This document shows, piece by piece, positions 14,252 to 16,212 of a stretch of DNA of 16,212 nt (position 1 is the stretch's first letter; each line of letters begins with the position of its first letter). The position numbers and the translations under genes are program-made. Source of the DNA: Thiomargarita sp. (GTDB lineage: Bacteria; Pseudomonadota; Gammaproteobacteria; Beggiatoales; Beggiatoaceae); NCBI GenBank assembly GCA_020721025.1, contig DYNO01000064.1, positions 1-16,212 of the forward strand, written 5' to 3'. The notes beneath the pieces were generated by a model. The model saw only the letters and a list, made by a program, of their open reading frames with translations, was not told where the DNA came from and did no database searches.

Positions 14252-16054
14252 ATGTATTTTACTCGCTTAAATTTGTTTAAAATCAAGCTATTTATCTTTA
14301 TCACGCTAACATTTTTCCTCGCCACCCAAACCCACGCGACAGTTGATGCTGCGTTTGATTACCTTGCTCGCAATTTTGATCAATATCACACCCAATTCTA
14401 CATTTACAAGGACGCAGAAGCTGGAGGCAATCATTATGAACCTTCTGGCAAATTGGGAGATGTGCAAGATATTGGTTTAACGACGGATTCTGGTAATCAA
14501 CCTTATTCTGGCAATACTTGCATTGAAATTCGATATCATCCGATGGGGTCACAACGTTGGGCGGGTATTTATTGGCAACATCCGCGGGGTAATTGGGGCG
14601 AAAAACCGGGATTTGACCTCACCGGTGCAACGACGTTGAGTTTTATGGCGCGGGGCGCAGCGGGGGGTGAAAAGGCTGAATTCAAAGTTGGCGGCATTGG
14701 TGCCACTCAAGTGCAATCTACCGGCGTTTTAACGTTGAAGGCGACTTGGCAAAAATATACTATTTCATTGAAAGATATTGAATTAAAAAATCTGATTGGC
14801 GGTTTTGCATGGCTCACTAATGCGGAACAGAATCCACAAGGTGCGGTAATTTATGTCGATGATATTACAATTGATCTTGCTCGTCCCCATGAATTACGTT
14901 TTTTGCAAAGTTATGAGACTGATCCCAAAAATAGCACAATTAAGAATCATACCGCATTTTTATACGATAACGCATTGGCATTGTTAGCTTTTTTATCACG
15001 CGGTGAAGCAAAAGATTTAGAAATTGCAAAAATTTTAGCCGATACGTTGGTATTTGCGCAACAACATGATCGTTATTTTACCGATGGACGGTGGCGTAAT
15101 GCGTATCGTACTGGAAATATTATTGATTCTGAAACCCATCAGGCACGGTTGCCAAGTTGGTGGCATGAGGCGCAGCAGAAAAACATTGAGTATCCAGTTC
15201 ATATTCGCACGGATATCGGGAATGTCGCGTGGGCAATGATTGCATTACTTCAAGCCTATCAACAGTTTAAAAGTCCACAGTATCTTGAGAGTGTCATTGC
15301 CGCGGCAACTTGGATTGAAACGCAGGCACGAGATGAGCGGGGGGGCTATATTTTGGGATTTGATGGGGTGGATGAAAAAAAACAACAACGTCAGCGGCAC
15401 AAGTCAACTGAGCATAATATTGATTTATATATTGCTTTTGCTCGATTGCATCAAGTGACCCAAGATAAAAAGTGGGCAGTGGCGGCGGCTCATGCGCGAC
15501 AATTTGTAGAAGCAATGTGGAATGAAACGGATGGGTATTTTTGGACGGGAACGGGAATTGATGGGGTGACGGTTGTGAAAACGGTGATTCCTGTGGATAT
15601 ACAGGCGTGGGCAATCATGACGTTGTATGATAAAAAGCATCCAAAATACGCGAAAGCGATGGCTTGGGTCGAAAAAAATGCGAAACTGCCGATTTGTCCA
15701 ACTTGTGATGTGCAAGGCTATGATTTTAATCAAGATAAAGATGGCATTTGGTACGAAGGCACCGCACAAGTGACATTGGCTTGGGAGATTTTAGGGGAAC
15801 ATGCGAAATATCAAGAATTAGCCGATAGGACGTTAATTTCTGGTCAAGAGGCTTCGGGTGGCATTTATGCCGGTTTGCCATTGCAAAAAAGTTGTGTAAG
15901 TACAGGTTTTGATTGGTGTTATTATCATGCGGTGCATGTTGGCGCGACCAGTTGGGCAATTTTTGCGTGGCGAAAGTGGAATCCGTATTGGGGTAAGTCG
16001 GTTGAAACTTTGGAAAAAGAGGGGATTGAAATAGCTCAAAATGATAGGATGTAA
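14252..16054 (+). CDS. Secreted protein: CBM-like beta-sandwich plus alpha/alpha-toroid (six-hairpin glycosidase-like)
   Basis: A 600-residue exported protein. Residues 1-29 are a signal peptide (basic start, hydrophobic LFIFITLTFFLA, cleavage after THA). Residues about 30-215 form a predicted beta-sandwich of carbohydrate-binding type, with GFDLTGATTLSFMARG, EFKVGGIG and a closing VIYVDDITIDLA. Residues about 230-600 show repeated helix pairs rich in aromatic residues, as in (alpha/alpha)6 toroids: YDNALALLAFLSRGEA, GNVAWAMIALLQAY, TEHNIDLYIAF (386-396), DIQAWAIMTLY, YEGTAQVTLAWEILG and HVGATSWAIFAW. A DFNQDKDG loop (491-498) resembles an acidic calcium-binding loop. The likely role is binding or cleaving an extracellular or periplasmic polysaccharide. 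Catalytic acids cannot be assigned with confidence, and I do not know a characterised member. It is probably in an operon with the phosphoesterase. Confidence 0.75.
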   Translation: MYFTRLNLFKIKLFIFITLTFFLATQTHATVDAAFDYLARNFDQYHTQFYIYKDAEAGGNHYEPSGKLGDVQDIGLTTDSGNQPYSGNTCIEIRYHPMGSQRWAGIYWQHPRGNWGEKPGFDLTGATTLSFMARGAAGGEKAEFKVGGIGATQVQSTGVLTLKATWQKYTISLKDIELKNLIGGFAWLTNAEQNPQGAVIYVDDITIDLARPHELRFLQSYETDPKNSTIKNHTAFLYDNALALLAFLSRGEAKDLEIAKILADTLVFAQQHDRYFTDGRWRNAYRTGNIIDSETHQARLPSWWHEAQQKNIEYPVHIRTDIGNVAWAMIALLQAYQQFKSPQYLESVIAAATWIETQARDERGGYILGFDGVDEKKQQRQRHKSTEHNIDLYIAFARLHQVTQDKKWAVAAAHARQFVEAMWNETDGYFWTGTGIDGVTVVKTVIPVDIQAWAIMTLYDKKHPKYAKAMAWVEKNAKLPICPTCDVQGYDFNQDKDGIWYEGTAQVTLAWEILGEHAKYQELADRTLISGQEASGGIYAGLPLQKSCVSTGFDWCYYHAVHVGATSWAIFAWRKWNPYWGKSVETLEKEGIEIAQNDRM

Positions 16055-16075
16055 CGCCGCCCCAATCTTTAAGGG

Positions 16076-16104
16076 TTGACAACTATCACTAATTTTGCTA
16101 TGAT
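16076..16104 (+). promoter_or_regulatory. Consensus sigma-70 promoter ahead of tnpB
   Basis: A perfect -35 TTGACA (16076-16081), a 17-base spacer, and -10 TATGAT (16099-16104, five of six). It begins 21 bases after the stop of the secreted protein and would start RNA about 20 bases before the tnpB GTG. It is the clearest promoter in the window. Confidence 0.8.
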
Positions 16105-16130
16105 TCATTAGCTTTTATTAGGAAAAGCAA

Positions 16131-16212
16131 GTGTTATTAGCTCATAAAATAGAACTTCGTCCCACACCGGAACAGAAAGATTATCTCGATAGAGCGTGCG
16201 GACATAGAAGAC
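16131..16212 (+). CDS. tnpB: TnpB (OrfB) of an IS200/IS605/IS1341-type element, cut by window end
   Basis: Only the first 27 codons are inside the window. Starting at GTG 16131, the product reads LAHKIELRPTPEQKDYL then DRACGHRR, the characteristic N-terminal helix-turn-helix of TnpB (KIELRPTPEQ, then a RACG-type block). AGGA at 16120-16123 gives a Shine-Dalgarno 7 bases upstream, and a consensus promoter precedes it. TnpB proteins of this family are RNA-guided nucleases encoded by the transposon, with the guide RNA usually overlapping the 3' end of the gene, which is beyond this window. No tnpA is present on the left side. Whether the gene is intact cannot be seen. Confidence 0.85.
   Translation, partial: MLLAHKIELRPTPEQKDYLDRACGHRR

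Larger units (their letters stand above)
16068..16212 (+). mobile_element. Left part of an IS200/IS605/IS1341-type insertion (boundary tentative)
   Basis: The element must begin between the stop of the secreted protein (16054) and the promoter (16076). TTTAA at 16068-16072 is a possible target-adjacent motif, which would put the left end near 16073. This boundary is a guess from general knowledge that such elements insert next to short T-rich motifs and leave no target duplication. The right end is outside the window. Confidence 0.45.

Noticed and set aside
15425..16082. Overlapping minus-strand frames of about 110 codons at the end of the secreted protein gene
   Set aside because: They lie antisense to a well-supported coding frame, have no motif and no ribosome site.

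Overview
The window reads as ordinary chromosome from a moderately AT-rich gammaproteobacterium. YciK-type SDR, RibF, PurH, LigA, ExoIII and DnaN all look gammaproteobacterial. The many short palindromic intergenic repeats and the sensory and polysaccharide-type genes would fit a sulfur-oxidising Thiotrichales/Beggiatoaceae-like genome. That placement is inference from protein style and was not tested by any search.

Layout: (1) Bases 2-1924 (+) hold the 3' part of a membrane sensor histidine kinase (dCache-HAMP-PAS-HisKA-HATPase) that runs off the left edge. (2) ligA (4121-2103, -) converges on it, with a double palindrome between the two genes. (3) From 4336 onward everything is on the + strand: exodeoxyribonuclease III, a cytoplasmic GH13 alpha-amylase-fold enzyme, ribF, purH, a YciK-family SDR and dnaN. 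(4) At 11867-13370 there is a stand-alone CheR/CheB pair, with a possible tiny ORF between them. (5) At 13480-16054 a CpdA-like metallophosphoesterase lies 7 bases ahead of a secreted two-domain protein (beta-sandwich plus alpha/alpha toroid of glycosidase type). (6) At the right edge a consensus promoter, Shine-Dalgarno and GTG start open a TnpB (IS200/IS605/IS1341-type) gene cut by the window end.

The housekeeping genes do not form one pathway: ligA and xth serve DNA repair and replication, dnaN is the sliding clamp, ribF makes FMN/FAD, and purH completes IMP synthesis. Three gene pairs look functionally linked: cheR-cheB (receptor methylation/demethylation), phosphoesterase-secreted protein (probable operon), and possibly purH-SDR (close spacing, but a repeat hairpin lies between).

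The accessory interest lies between genes. There are at least five distinct inverted-repeat elements, one family of which flanks purH on both sides. Other notable points are a G1-box substitution in the histidine kinase, a TTG-started dnaN outside the dnaA-recF-gyrB context, several starts without any Shine-Dalgarno, the poorly characterised secreted toroid protein, and the start of a TnpB element. I found no CRISPR array, tRNA, rRNA or defence island.
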